A stretch of 36,482 nt of DNA from Arcicella rosea (GTDB taxonomy: Bacteria; Bacteroidota; Bacteroidia; Cytophagales; Spirosomataceae): positions 1 through 36,482 of the forward strand of contig NZ_JACHKT010000045.1 in assembly GCF_014204325.1 (NCBI RefSeq), read 5' to 3'. Both the position numbers and the translations under genes were made by a program. Shown here piece by piece: positions 23,887 through 31,773 of the stretch. Each line of letters starts with the position of its first letter. The stretch's first letter is position 1. A model generated the notes under the pieces. The model was not told the DNA's origin, made no database searches, and was given only the letters and a program-made list of their open reading frames with translations.

Positions 23887-24372
23887 CTAAGCTCTCCACT
23901 TAAAAGCCTTATCATCAACCGCTCGCATGGTGCAAAGTATGCCGTTCAGATGGTCGTACTCGTGTTGGAGTAATTCAGATAAATCATCTTCTATATGCCA
24001 AGATTGTTCTTGCCAATGTTCATTTAAATAATGTATCGTTAGCGATTTATGGCGTTTTACTTTTACCAAAAGGTTGGGGAAACTCATACAATCGTCCCAC
24101 ATTTCAAACATTTCTTCACTAAGATTTTCAAAAACAGGATTGATAAAAACCACAGGCTTATCAATATTCATGTAAATTACTCTTTTCATAATGCCCAGTT
24201 GCGGGGCGGCGATGGCTCTGCCAAAATTGTACTTAGCCCTGATTTCCTCCATCACATTATGCAAATCCGCTACCCATTCTTTGACTAAGGATAATTCTTC
24301 TTTGCTAACAGGTTCACAAACTTCATACAAACGTGGGTCGCCGAGTAATAATAAATCATTCAGATGTTTCAT
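23887..24372 (-). CDS. Peptide deformylase-like metalloenzyme
   Basis: A 161-aa protein of the Def family, which removes the formyl group from nascent proteins. Metal ligands are present: Cys95 in DDCMSFP and the HEXXH box QHEYDHLNG (His137, Glu138, His141); the Gln loop is GRAIAAPQLG (Gln58). The usual EGCLS is DDCMS here, a divergent version, and the glycine loop GVGLAAPQ is changed. It could be a second, Def-like enzyme with altered selectivity; the residues needed for catalysis are present. It is divergent from the aminotransferase gene, with 38 bases between the starts. Confidence 0.85.
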   Translation of the reverse strand: MKHLNDLLLLGDPRLYEVCEPVSKEELSLVKEWVADLHNVMEEIRAKYNFGRAIAAPQLGIMKRVIYMNIDKPVVFINPVFENLSEEMFEMWDDCMSFPNLLVKVKRHKSLTIHYLNEHWQEQSWHIEDDLSELLQHEYDHLNGILCTMRAVDDKAFKWRA

Positions 24373-24410
24373 ATCTTTGGGTTTGATTGACGAACAGATG
24401 TTTACAAGCT

Positions 24411-25007
24411 ATGCAATTATTAGAAACCATACAAATCAAAGACGGAAAATTTCAGCATATCGAATACCACAACCAACGATTTAATACTTCCAGAAAAGCT
24501 TTATTTAAAATTGAAAACGCTGTAAACTTGGAAGAAATCATCCAAATTCCTGCGGATTTTTGTGAAGGAATTGTGCGTTGCAGAGTACTTTATGAAAGCG
24601 AAATCCAAGAAGTTACTTTTGCTCCTTATACTTTTAAAAATATTACAAAGCTAAAAGTAGTTGCTGTCCCCATTATTGATTACTCGTACAAATATGCTGA
24701 TAGACAAGTATTTGGCGATATACTTCAACAAAACCCCGAAGCCGATGAAGTAATTATACTGCAAAATGGTTTGATAACAGATTGCACCATTGCCTGTTTG
24801 GCTTTTTATGATGGAAACCAATGGTTTGTGCCGTCAACACCACTGCTGAAAGGCACTCGCCGACAACAATTATTAGACAAAGGATTAGTAAAAGAAAGAA
24901 TCATCCAAGCAAGCGACCTCGCTTCTTTTCAGAAAGTATGTTTAATTAATACTTTTAGAGATTTGGATATTGCCGTGGCGGTGGATTGTGAGGGGATTTT
25001 GTATTGA
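24411..25007 (+). CDS. Class IV aminotransferase-family protein
   Basis: A 198-aa PLP enzyme of fold type IV, like short aminodeoxychorismate lyase (PabC) proteins of Bacteroidota. MQLLETIQIKDGKFQHIEYH and NQRFNTSRKALF form the N-terminal domain; YSYKYADRQVFGDIL is the probable lysine loop; DEVIILQNGLITDCTIACLA and TPLLKGTRRQQLL (phosphate-binding TR) match class IV. Whether it acts on aminodeoxychorismate or on branched-chain or D-amino acids is not readable. The ATG is preferred to TTG 24387. It is divergent from the deformylase-like gene, a pairing that hints at a shared promoter region of 38 bases. Confidence 0.82.
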   Translation: MQLLETIQIKDGKFQHIEYHNQRFNTSRKALFKIENAVNLEEIIQIPADFCEGIVRCRVLYESEIQEVTFAPYTFKNITKLKVVAVPIIDYSYKYADRQVFGDILQQNPEADEVIILQNGLITDCTIACLAFYDGNQWFVPSTPLLKGTRRQQLLDKGLVKERIIQASDLASFQKVCLINTFRDLDIAVAVDCEGILY

Positions 25008-25030
25008 GTGATTTTTTAATTTTAAATATT

Positions 25031-25366
25031 ATGGAAAAAAATAAAATTGAAATAACAGTTAAGTATTTGTTGAAACTTATCATCAATCATCAATTTGACT
25101 TAATATTTGAAAATAATCTTTACAAAAAAATATCTAAAGAGGATTTTGAAGAAGAAGTATTGACACATCCGGGAAAATTAACAATGCCACCTATTTATCA
25201 ACTCAATAATTTAGACTTTTATGAAACCAATTTTGATAATCAAGTATGGGTAGATGTACCTTTATGGTTTGACCACAAAGAGAGCGATTTAACATTAAGT
25301 TGTTTAATTTATAATGTAAATGAAGAAGAATATAAATATTCAATCGAAGATATTCATGTTCTTTAA
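25031..25366 (+). CDS. DUF7668-type protein
   Basis: A 111-aa acidic soluble protein. The C-terminal pattern WVDVPLWFDHKESDLTLSCL and SIEDIHVL matches what I know as DUF7668, a family of small proteins often found among immunity-type genes; the role is unknown. The frame begins upstream at 25004 but ATG 25031 gives MEKNKIEITVKYLLKLI, a more usual start. It follows the aminotransferase gene by 23 bases and may be read through from it. AT-rich composition compared with the genes to its left hints at later gain. The following 25367-25586 gap has no recognisable gene. Confidence 0.65.
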   Translation: MEKNKIEITVKYLLKLIINHQFDLIFENNLYKKISKEDFEEEVLTHPGKLTMPPIYQLNNLDFYETNFDNQVWVDVPLWFDHKESDLTLSCLIYNVNEEEYKYSIEDIHVL

Positions 25367-25586
25367 GTAGTAAAACAATATTTCCAAACTGGTCGTAACA
25401 TCGGCTACGCATTAAGGTAGTAGAGAGCGTCACACTCGCAATATGGTTTAGAAATAAATTTCATATTCGAGCATTAGGCTCTTTTTTCTTTTGGGTCGTT
25501 GGGGATGCTACTACCAGTCTTAGAATACCAAACATTAATTTAAAGAATAAAAAATACGTGATAGGGAATCTATCATATCTAAGTGA

Positions 25587-26074
25587 ATGAAAACTCTTCT
25601 AATTATTTGTACTCTTCTTTGTTTAGGTTATAATCAACTAAACATCGACACAGAAATCGTTCATATCAAAGGGCAAACTAAAAGAGATTACGCTAAAGTT
25701 TTATACCCTTTATTAGAAAAATTTTATAAAGAAAAAAGACTATCTGATGATGAGATTGTCAAAATCATCCCAGTAAGTGAAGAAGAATTTGGAGAGTATT
25801 ATTCTTTAAGTAATCCTGAAAAAGGGAAAAAAGGAATAAGATTTATAGCGAAATTGAAGTAATCATTGGGAAAAGGGCTTCTATAAACCAACAAGTATTT
25901 AAGTCATATTTAGGATTAGCACCATTCGTTGATGGAGAGTACGCAGAAGGATATTTTGAGGATGCCGATTTCCTCATAGGAAAGCATCAAAAATATTTTT
26001 GTAAAATATTTGACAGTTTACCCAAAAATGCCAAAAAAAGCTTCGCTGATTTACACGCTCAATACTGTAAATAA
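25587..26074 (+). pseudogene. Secreted protein gene, frameshifted
   Basis: The first frame gives a signal peptide MKTLLIICTLLCLGYN and 70 more residues up to a stop at 25860-25862. The next frame (mod 2) continues from about 25832 without a stop as VIIGKRASINQQVFKSYLGL, APFVDGEYAEGYFEDADFLI and KIFDSLPKNAKKSFADLHAQ up to TAA 26072-26074. The two parts join naturally at an A-rich run (AAAAGGGAAAAAAGG, about 25820-25833), so one indel would restore a protein of about 165 aa. Family unknown. It may be a pseudogene, a sequencing error in a homopolymer, or a phase-variable gene. Confidence 0.65.
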
Positions 26075-26131
26075 TATCCCGCTCAATTTACTTATTCCTA
26101 TGCAAGTAAAGTGATAATAACTAATCAACAG

Positions 26132-26449
26132 ATGAAAAAAATAATATTAACTCTACTATATTTTTGTCCTTTTGGAATGGTCTTTAATTGCTTTTCAAGT
26201 ACTGGGCTTTTATGTAATAATGCTGGCTTAGGCAATGATAGCCAATTAACTATTTTGAATAGCGATAATAGTATTTATTTGAAAATTTCTATGTTAGGAG
26301 ATATTAACCCTAAAGTACCCAAAGCGTTTAATCCATACGCAATGGATATTCCAAATGATATTTTTTTAATCGAAGTAATTGGTGAAGATAAAGGTAGGTA
26401 TCAAGTTTCCATAGGAAATGGGCAATCAAAATTTATTAGCAAATACTAA
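26132..26449 (+). CDS. Small secreted protein, 105 aa
   Basis: MKKIILTLLYFCPFGMVFNC is a signal peptide; a Cys at 20 could be lipidated although the lipobox is poor. The mature part (LTILNSDNSIYLKISMLGD, IFLIEVIGEDKGRYQVSIGN) looks like short beta strands, possibly SH3-like, with no named family. ATG 26132 is preferred to a GTG at 26111. The frame after the stop, in another phase, is open as NTKNKEVISDSLEIVLLSKN, so the true C-terminus might have been cut by a frameshift. It stands between a broken secreted gene and a lipoprotein gene. Confidence 0.5.
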   Translation: MKKIILTLLYFCPFGMVFNCFSSTGLLCNNAGLGNDSQLTILNSDNSIYLKISMLGDINPKVPKAFNPYAMDIPNDIFLIEVIGEDKGRYQVSIGNGQSKFISKY

Positions 26450-26661
26450 AAATAAAGAAGTTATCTCGGATTCTTTAGAAATTGTTTTGCTTTCAAAGAA
26501 TATCTTGAAATAAGTAAAACTTCCACTTTGAGCCATTAAACATAATTAATCTTTGATTAGCGGATTAATACAAAAAATTACTTTGATGTTGGGTTCACTT
26601 TTTTCGCTAAGATATTTATAACTTAACTACGTTTTATCACACTCTTTAATATTTCTATGAT

Positions 26662-27603
26662 ATGAAAAATAATTTCAATATTTATTTAATTTTTATAGGC
26701 TTATTTGCTTTTGCTTGTTCTTCTGAAAAAAACGATAAAAATAATACTCCTCCCGATTCTTTAGCAGGATTGGGTACGGATTCAGTAGGTAAAAATCAAG
26801 AAGTATTTGAGCCTATGCGGTTTTTTGTATATGCTGATACGATTGATTGGCGTAAGTTTGACACGCAGGTTACAAACACGTATCGAAAACAAATCACTGA
26901 AAAACTAAAAGTTAACTTTGATTCTTTGGCTTATTATGATGATAATGAATCTTACAGGGAAAAAAAGTTCAAAGACTGTTTTCACTTTATGGACTTGAAT
27001 GCAGATGGGAAATTAGATGTCATTTATGGAGGTTTTAGCGGAAGCGAACCAGATTTAGTTAAAATTTTTCTACACAAAGAAAATCAGTTTGTTCCAGTCT
27101 TTGAAGGTTATCAAGAGCTATCAGCCTTGGTTTTTGATGCAAACAAAAAACTCACTTCTTTTATTCTTCTTGATTTTGGCTGTTGTGCCGAATACATAGA
27201 ATATGAAACAAAGTATAATGTTGGTGATGATTTTAACATAACACTCAATTACCAAAGAGCAAGAATGGTACGTACTCAAGCACCTAAAACTATATGGAGT
27301 ACGCCTATTAAATTCATGACACTCAACGATGGTTACGCACTTCGTTCAGAGCCAATGAAAGAAGACACTGCAACTTACATTTACGATGCGGTTGGCGAAG
27401 GAAATACGGTTACGAAATATCCTAAAAATGCCAAAGGTTTAGCTTGGGCTGAGTATAAAGATAAAAGTAACAGGGTTTGGTGGTTTGTGGAAATGTATCC
27501 AGCAGATAACTTAAAAAAGAATCTCATTCATAGACGAGATTCGTTGGTAGCTCCAAGAGCCTTGGGTTGGATGAGTAGTAGGTTTTTGCAAAAACAACCT
27601 TGA
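26662..27603 (+). CDS. Lipoprotein with an EF-hand-like Asp motif
   Basis: A 313-aa lipoprotein: signal peptide with lipobox FAFACSS (Cys19). HFMDLNADGKLDVIYGGFSG (about 108-127) is an FG-GAP/VCBS-like calcium-binding Asp loop (DLNADGKLD). Around 215-310, after an APKTIWSTP segment, a region with GYALRSEP and NRVWWFVEMYP resembles an SH3-like domain. Such proteins are often envelope or gliding/secretion accessory proteins; role unknown. It ends 4 bases before the Fic gene stop, in converging orientation. The 212-base gap to its left is AT-rich with nothing recognised except the tail of the preceding gene. Confidence 0.7.
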   Translation: MKNNFNIYLIFIGLFAFACSSEKNDKNNTPPDSLAGLGTDSVGKNQEVFEPMRFFVYADTIDWRKFDTQVTNTYRKQITEKLKVNFDSLAYYDDNESYREKKFKDCFHFMDLNADGKLDVIYGGFSGSEPDLVKIFLHKENQFVPVFEGYQELSALVFDANKKLTSFILLDFGCCAEYIEYETKYNVGDDFNITLNYQRARMVRTQAPKTIWSTPIKFMTLNDGYALRSEPMKEDTATYIYDAVGEGNTVTKYPKNAKGLAWAEYKDKSNRVWWFVEMYPADNLKKNLIHRRDSLVAPRALGWMSSRFLQKQP

Positions 27604-27606
27604 TTT

Positions 27607-28704
27607 TTACTCCAAACAAACATAATAACTCGTACTTCGTCCGCCGCCTGTTTGAATCAAGATATTTTTTTGTACTAAATCTGCTAAATCTCTGGTAGCG
27701 GTTGCCTTTGAGGTTTTGGTGATGGATTGATATTTTCGGGCATTCATACCACCCTCAAATGTTTCATCTTGAAGCATTTTATAAATTACTTTTTGTTGTT
27801 TGGCATCTACAAGGTGTTTGATGTTGTCTAAAAATCTGGTTTTCTTTATCGTAAAATGTACGGTGTTAAAGAAATCTTTTTGAGCATCCAATACAACTTT
27901 ACCAAAATAGATAAGCCAATTGTTTACCTCTTTTCCTCGTTGAGCATTTTTTAATTGCTCGTAATAAATGGCCTTATCTGCTGAAATGGTTGTGGAAAGA
28001 CTCAGCAAAACAGGACTTTGCAGATGTTGCGATAAGGCTTTTTCTGCAATGATTCTTCCGACACGTCCATTCCCATCTTCAAAAGGATGGATACTTTCAA
28101 AATACAAATGGGCTAAACCTGCACGTACAATGGCATTATTGATGGGTGTTTCTCCTTTGAGGTTAGTTTCGTTGAACCATTGAATAAAACGTTTCATTTC
28201 GCTGGGAACGTCCTTAGAAGGTGGTGCTTCAAAATGTACAATTTCTTTACCAATCGCTCCTGAAATAATTTGCATGGGTTCTTCGTGGCTACGCCATACG
28301 CCTGCATTGACGCTGGTATTACCCAACATGATGGCTTGATGCCATTCAAATAACATCGTTTCATTTAAGGGTTGTTCAAAATGTTCTCTGGAAGTAACAA
28401 TGGCACGGGCTATGCCTATCGACCGTTTATCTTTAACCGATTGGATATTGGTATTATAGCCTAAATTAATTTTGATAGAAGACATCACATCCTCTCGACT
28501 GATTAACTCGCCCTCGATGGCAGAAGTTTTAATTGCTTCTTTGACCAATAAAGTAAGTATTGAAGCCTCTTTTTCTTCTTGAGCTAATAGCTGAACGACA
28601 CCTCCGTTTTGTCCTGCAAGTGAATGAAATTGCTTATCGACTTCATCGAAAAGACGAATGTCGTATTCAAACTGAGTCCAGTTATCAAATTGCCAATTGT
28701 ACAT
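27607..28704 (-). CDS. Fic-family protein with DUF4172 N-terminus
   Basis: A 365-aa protein. The N-terminal DUF4172 region (MYNWQFDNWTQFEYDIRLFD) includes the inhibitory motif TSAIEG (60-65, pattern [S/T]xxxE[G/N]), so activity is held back from within. The Fic core is IHPFEDGNGRVGR (catalytic His206), complete for AMP transfer to a hydroxyl group of a target protein. A C-terminal winged helix (about 315-350, NARKYQSITKTSKATATRDL and GGRSTSYYV) suggests DNA binding. Two copies of a 29-bp inverted repeat flank its promoter, so it may control itself. The target is unknown; it could also act as a regulator. Confidence 0.92.
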   Translation of the reverse strand: MYNWQFDNWTQFEYDIRLFDEVDKQFHSLAGQNGGVVQLLAQEEKEASILTLLVKEAIKTSAIEGELISREDVMSSIKINLGYNTNIQSVKDKRSIGIARAIVTSREHFEQPLNETMLFEWHQAIMLGNTSVNAGVWRSHEEPMQIISGAIGKEIVHFEAPPSKDVPSEMKRFIQWFNETNLKGETPINNAIVRAGLAHLYFESIHPFEDGNGRVGRIIAEKALSQHLQSPVLLSLSTTISADKAIYYEQLKNAQRGKEVNNWLIYFGKVVLDAQKDFFNTVHFTIKKTRFLDNIKHLVDAKQQKVIYKMLQDETFEGGMNARKYQSITKTSKATATRDLADLVQKNILIQTGGGRSTSYYVCLE

Positions 28705-28706
28705 GA

Positions 28707-28779
28707 TGAGCCGATTAAAATGCGTATTCGGCTCAAATATAGTAAAAATATGAGCCGAATAATGAAATTAATCGGCTCA
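28707..28779 (-). promoter_or_regulatory. Fic promoter with two 29-bp operators
   Basis: TGAGCCGA at 28707-28714 and TCGGCTCA at 28728-28735 form inverted repeat 1; TGAGCCGA at 28751-28758 and TCGGCTCA at 28772-28779 form inverted repeat 2. Their centres are 44 bp apart. On the minus strand the -7 box TATATTTG (28741-28734) lies between them, overlapping the inner half-site of repeat 1, which ends three bases before the ATG. The layout is that of a repressible promoter. Confidence 0.7.
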
Positions 28780-28792
28780 TAGGTGAAAAGAA

Positions 28793-28933
28793 GCTTCCTA
28801 ATTTAGATATTTTGTATCCCGACTGAGAAATTAAGCATCCCTATTTAGGGATTTTGTAATATGTCCAAGAGATTAGGCATTCCGATTTAGGGATTTTGTA
28901 GTCCGTCCAAGAGATTAAGTAATCCGATAAGTC
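28793..28933. repeat. 42-bp tandem array, three and a third units
   Basis: Units begin at 28793, 28835, 28877 and 28919 (partial), exactly 42 bp apart. The third unit opens GCATTCCGATTTAGGGATTTT (two parts: GCATTCCGATTTAG, GGATTTT) and goes on GTAGTCCGTCCAAGAGATTAA-like; its two 21-bp halves align weakly. The second unit holds the palindrome ATCCCTATTTAGGGAT. It occupies the gap before pdhB (28934-29111 has nothing further). Confidence 0.8.
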
Positions 28934-29111
28934 GAACTGCTTGACGTCATTCAGAACTAATCAAATCCTCAAAAAAATCATTTCAATCAATTTAAGTGAG
29001 AATTTACTGATTTGGGCGTTGGCAGTCTGAGGTTTGTTATCTAATTTTACGCAGATTTTGAAGACAGAATCGTTTCGGCGATTCTCAACCTGAACACGAT
29101 AAAAATAACCA

Positions 29112-30095
29112 ATGAGAGAAATACAATTCAGAGAGGCACTTCGTGAAGCATTAAACGAAGAAATGCGTAGAGACCAGTCAGTGTTTTTGATGGGCGAAGA
29201 AGTAGCCGAATACAATGGTGCTTACAAAGTATCACAAGGTATGTTGGATGAATTTGGTCCAGACCGTGTGATTGATACACCTATCGCAGAATTAGGTTTT
29301 GCGGGTATCGCTGTTGGTGCAGCCGCTAATGGTTTGCGTCCAGTAGTTGAGTTTATGACTTTTAACTTCTCGTTGGTAGCCATCGACCAAGTAATCAACT
29401 CGGCTGCCAAAATGATGTCTATGTCTGGTGGACAGTATTCTTGTCCAATCGTTTTCCGTGGACCAACTGGAAACGCCGGGCAATTATCATCACAACACTC
29501 ATCTAACTTTGAAAACTGGTTTGCCAATACTCCTGGTTTGAAAGTTGTAGTTCCTTCAAATCCTGCTGATGCAAAAGGTTTATTAAAATCTTCAATCCGT
29601 GATAACGACCCAGTTATTTTCATGGAATCTGAATTGATGTATGGCGATAAAGGTCTTGTGCCAGATGGCGAATACTTAATACCAATCGGTAAAGCACATA
29701 TCGTAAAAGAAGGTACAGACGTAACTATCGTTACTTTTGGTAAAATGCTTTCAAGAGTAGTAATGCCAGCAGTAGCTGAATTAACGAAATTGGGCATCAA
29801 TGCAGAAGTAATTGATTTAAGAACTGTTAGACCAATTGATTACGAAACAGTGATTAATTCTGTAAAGAAAACAAATCGTTGTGTAGTTGTTGAAGAAGCT
29901 AACCCAATTGCAGCATTATCTTCAGAAATCGCTTATAACGTACAACGTTGGGCTTTTGATTTCATGGATGCACCAGTAATTCGTGTAAACTCTTTAGATT
30001 TACCACTTCCTTATGCAGCAACTTTGTTAGAAGCCATTCTTCCAAGCATTTCTCGTACAATCGAAGCGGTTAAATCTGTTACTTATAAGAAATAG
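29112..30095 (+). CDS. pdhB: Pyruvate dehydrogenase E1 beta subunit
   Basis: A 327-aa E1-beta of a thiamine-diphosphate 2-oxo acid dehydrogenase. MGEEVAEYNGAYKVSQGML, Glu60 in DTPIAELGFAG (activates the cofactor), FMTFNFSLVAIDQVINSAAK, SGGQYSCPIVFRGPTGNAG, and IDLRTVRPIDYETV match the PdhB branch most closely. It pairs with an E1-alpha gene elsewhere; none lies in this window. The start is followed by MREIQFREAL, the family start. A clear terminator follows at 30118. Length is normal. Confidence 0.95.
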   Translation: MREIQFREALREALNEEMRRDQSVFLMGEEVAEYNGAYKVSQGMLDEFGPDRVIDTPIAELGFAGIAVGAAANGLRPVVEFMTFNFSLVAIDQVINSAAKMMSMSGGQYSCPIVFRGPTGNAGQLSSQHSSNFENWFANTPGLKVVVPSNPADAKGLLKSSIRDNDPVIFMESELMYGDKGLVPDGEYLIPIGKAHIVKEGTDVTIVTFGKMLSRVVMPAVAELTKLGINAEVIDLRTVRPIDYETVINSVKKTNRCVVVEEANPIAALSSEIAYNVQRWAFDFMDAPVIRVNSLDLPLPYAATLLEAILPSISRTIEAVKSVTYKK

Positions 30096-30117
30096 TTTGT
30101 TCTTTATATTTAATATC

Positions 30118-30160
30118 AAAAAGCCTTTTGAGTACCCAGTGGTTATTCAAAAGGCTTTTC
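30118..30160 (+). terminator. Terminator after pdhB
   Basis: AAAAGCCTTTTGA (30119-30131) pairs with TCAAAAGGCTTTT (30147-30159), 23 bases after the pdhB stop. The A run before and T run after make it bidirectional in form. Confidence 0.8.
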
Positions 30161-30197
30161 TACTGTAAAATCATTTTAACCAACCATATCTACCATC

Positions 30198-30983
30198 ATG
30201 TTACAACACTACAAAAAGATTACACTTTTGCTTGCTATTTTAGTTTTAGGAGGTTGCTCTTCAAAAAAATCAGATGAGATTGAACCAGAAGCAACAAACG
30301 CATCACTTCCACAAACAGTGAAAATCGAAACTTATGGCAGTAAAAACCCTACTTCCTATGCTTACACTTGGAAAGACAATCTTTTAACTTCTTATACAAT
30401 TACAAGCCTTAATACTTCTACCAATAGGGATTTTGTAAGAACCTATGAATTTACCAGAAATGCTAAAAACCAAATCAAAACTGAAAAATATAGTTACAAA
30501 GGTGCTGATTATGCCGATGGAAGTCAATCGTATGAATATGAATACAATGCAGATGGCTCAGAAATTATATTAGAAAAATACATGCAGTGGATTTATAATA
30601 ATAAAGGACAGTTGACAACCCTTAATTATACAAACCCATCTCAATGGACAAAAACATTTGAAAAGTTTGAATATCAGAGTGATGGACAGTTGACTAAGTA
30701 TCAATTCAAAAGTAATGTTGAAATTATATGTAGTTTGAGTGAATTTACTACGGTAGAAAATCCTTTGTATAAATTCACGGAAAATACACAGTTTTTAAAA
30801 TTGTCATACAGTGATGGACAGATCATTTCGCTGTTTGCCTCTAAAATGATTCCAAAGTCGGTAATCAATGGTAACTTCTCTAATAAAGTAACTTATACAT
30901 TGGATAATCAGCAACGAGTTAGTGCCATTGCATTAGTATCTAGCTTTGGTGTAACTTTGTTTAAAATTACTATTGGCTATTAA
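30198..30983 (+). CDS. Lipoprotein with YD-like repeats
   Basis: A 261-aa lipoprotein: signal peptide and lipobox LVLGGCSS (Cys20). The mature part has repeated beta-strand pairs with aromatic pattern (YEFTRNAKNQIKTEKYSYKG, YEYEYNADGSEIILEKYMQW, FEYQSDGQLTKYQF, YTLDNQQRVSAIAL), like the YD/RHS-type repeats of DUF4595-like Bacteroidota lipoproteins. Such proteins sit on the cell surface or periplasmic face; function unknown. It stands alone between two terminators with its own leader of about 40 bases. Confidence 0.75.
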   Translation: MLQHYKKITLLLAILVLGGCSSKKSDEIEPEATNASLPQTVKIETYGSKNPTSYAYTWKDNLLTSYTITSLNTSTNRDFVRTYEFTRNAKNQIKTEKYSYKGADYADGSQSYEYEYNADGSEIILEKYMQWIYNNKGQLTTLNYTNPSQWTKTFEKFEYQSDGQLTKYQFKSNVEIICSLSEFTTVENPLYKFTENTQFLKLSYSDGQIISLFASKMIPKSVINGNFSNKVTYTLDNQQRVSAIALVSSFGVTLFKITIGY

Positions 30984-31063
30984 GAGAGGTCTGGGTTGTA
31001 ATAAACAATATGCTTTAGTCTTACTTCCCAACAGTAATAGACTTAAGTCCAGCCACGGAAACA

Positions 31064-31104
31064 AAAAACGTCAGTTTATCTTAATATGATAGACTGACGT
31101 TTTT
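31064..31104. terminator. Strong bidirectional hairpin
   Basis: AAAAACGTCAGTTTATC (31064-31080) pairs with GATAGACTGACGTTTTT (31088-31104), nearly perfectly, 80 bases after the lipoprotein stop. The A and T runs at both ends fit a terminator in either direction. Confidence 0.8.
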
Positions 31105-31266
31105 CATTGAAAAAGGAGGAGATAGTAACTTAAAACAAATCTTATCAAGTATTATAAAGAAGATGCTTATCCTTACTCAAATTCAAGCAAAACATTATGT
31201 TTGCAGACTTGCTTACTTTCAGATGATGGAATTTCTTTACGAAGACTAATATACGTGGTTACATTA

Positions 31267-31527
31267 CTAATCAATATCACGTGGTCTGCTTTTTCGGGCA
31301 GAGTATATTTTTTTAATGAGATATTCTGTATTTACTTCGTCCTCCCAACTACCGAATGAACTAAAGTAAGCCTTTTCTGTTTCATCTTGATGGTTTTCAG
31401 TTGGTTTAGGCTTCTTTTCAGAAGTAACAGTAATTGTTAGTTGCTCTTCGTTTTTAAAGAGGTCTTTAATAGTTTTCAATAAACTATCATTAATTTCTGT
31501 AGGTTTGATGTTGTAGGTTGCGTGCAT
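31267..31527 (-). CDS. Antitoxin-like small protein, orphan
   Basis: An 86-aa acidic protein. The C-terminal pattern SFGSWEDEVNTEYLIKKIYS then ARKSRPRDID resembles antitoxins that pair with PIN-domain toxins, and the first half (NDSLLKTIKDLFKNEEQLTI) fits a small dimerisation domain. No toxin gene follows: the 240 bases after its stop (31028-31266) hold no ORF of that type, although a short open stretch LISNVTTYISLRKEIPSSES could be a remnant. The call rests on pattern resemblance only. The 246-base gap upstream is AT-rich with nothing recognised. Confidence 0.4.
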   Translation of the reverse strand: MHATYNIKPTEINDSLLKTIKDLFKNEEQLTITVTSEKKPKPTENHQDETEKAYFSSFGSWEDEVNTEYLIKKIYSARKSRPRDID

Positions 31528-31773
31528 AATTTTAATGTTTTTACCGTTATTTTATTACTATTTTAGATTTATATTAAGTAGGATTTATACTAATTTTATA
31601 AATGATGATATTGGATAAAAGTATTTAAATAGGTTATATTATTTTATCACAAATGTATAAATTTTGTGAAATTTTCAAACAAAAATTGAAAATTTCTTAG
31701 ATTAAAATGCGTGTTAAATGTGGAATGGATGTGTTTTGAAGAGGTTTTGTTGATGTAAATGCAATTGGACTCC

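Noticed and set aside
25367-25586. Possible remnant of a larger gene (short open stretches in the gap)
   Set aside because: Only isolated short stretches such as QYFQTGRNIGYALR; no family can be named and stops are frequent.
29222-29800. Long antisense ORF within pdhB
   Set aside because: Antisense frame kept open by pdhB codon use; no family resemblance.
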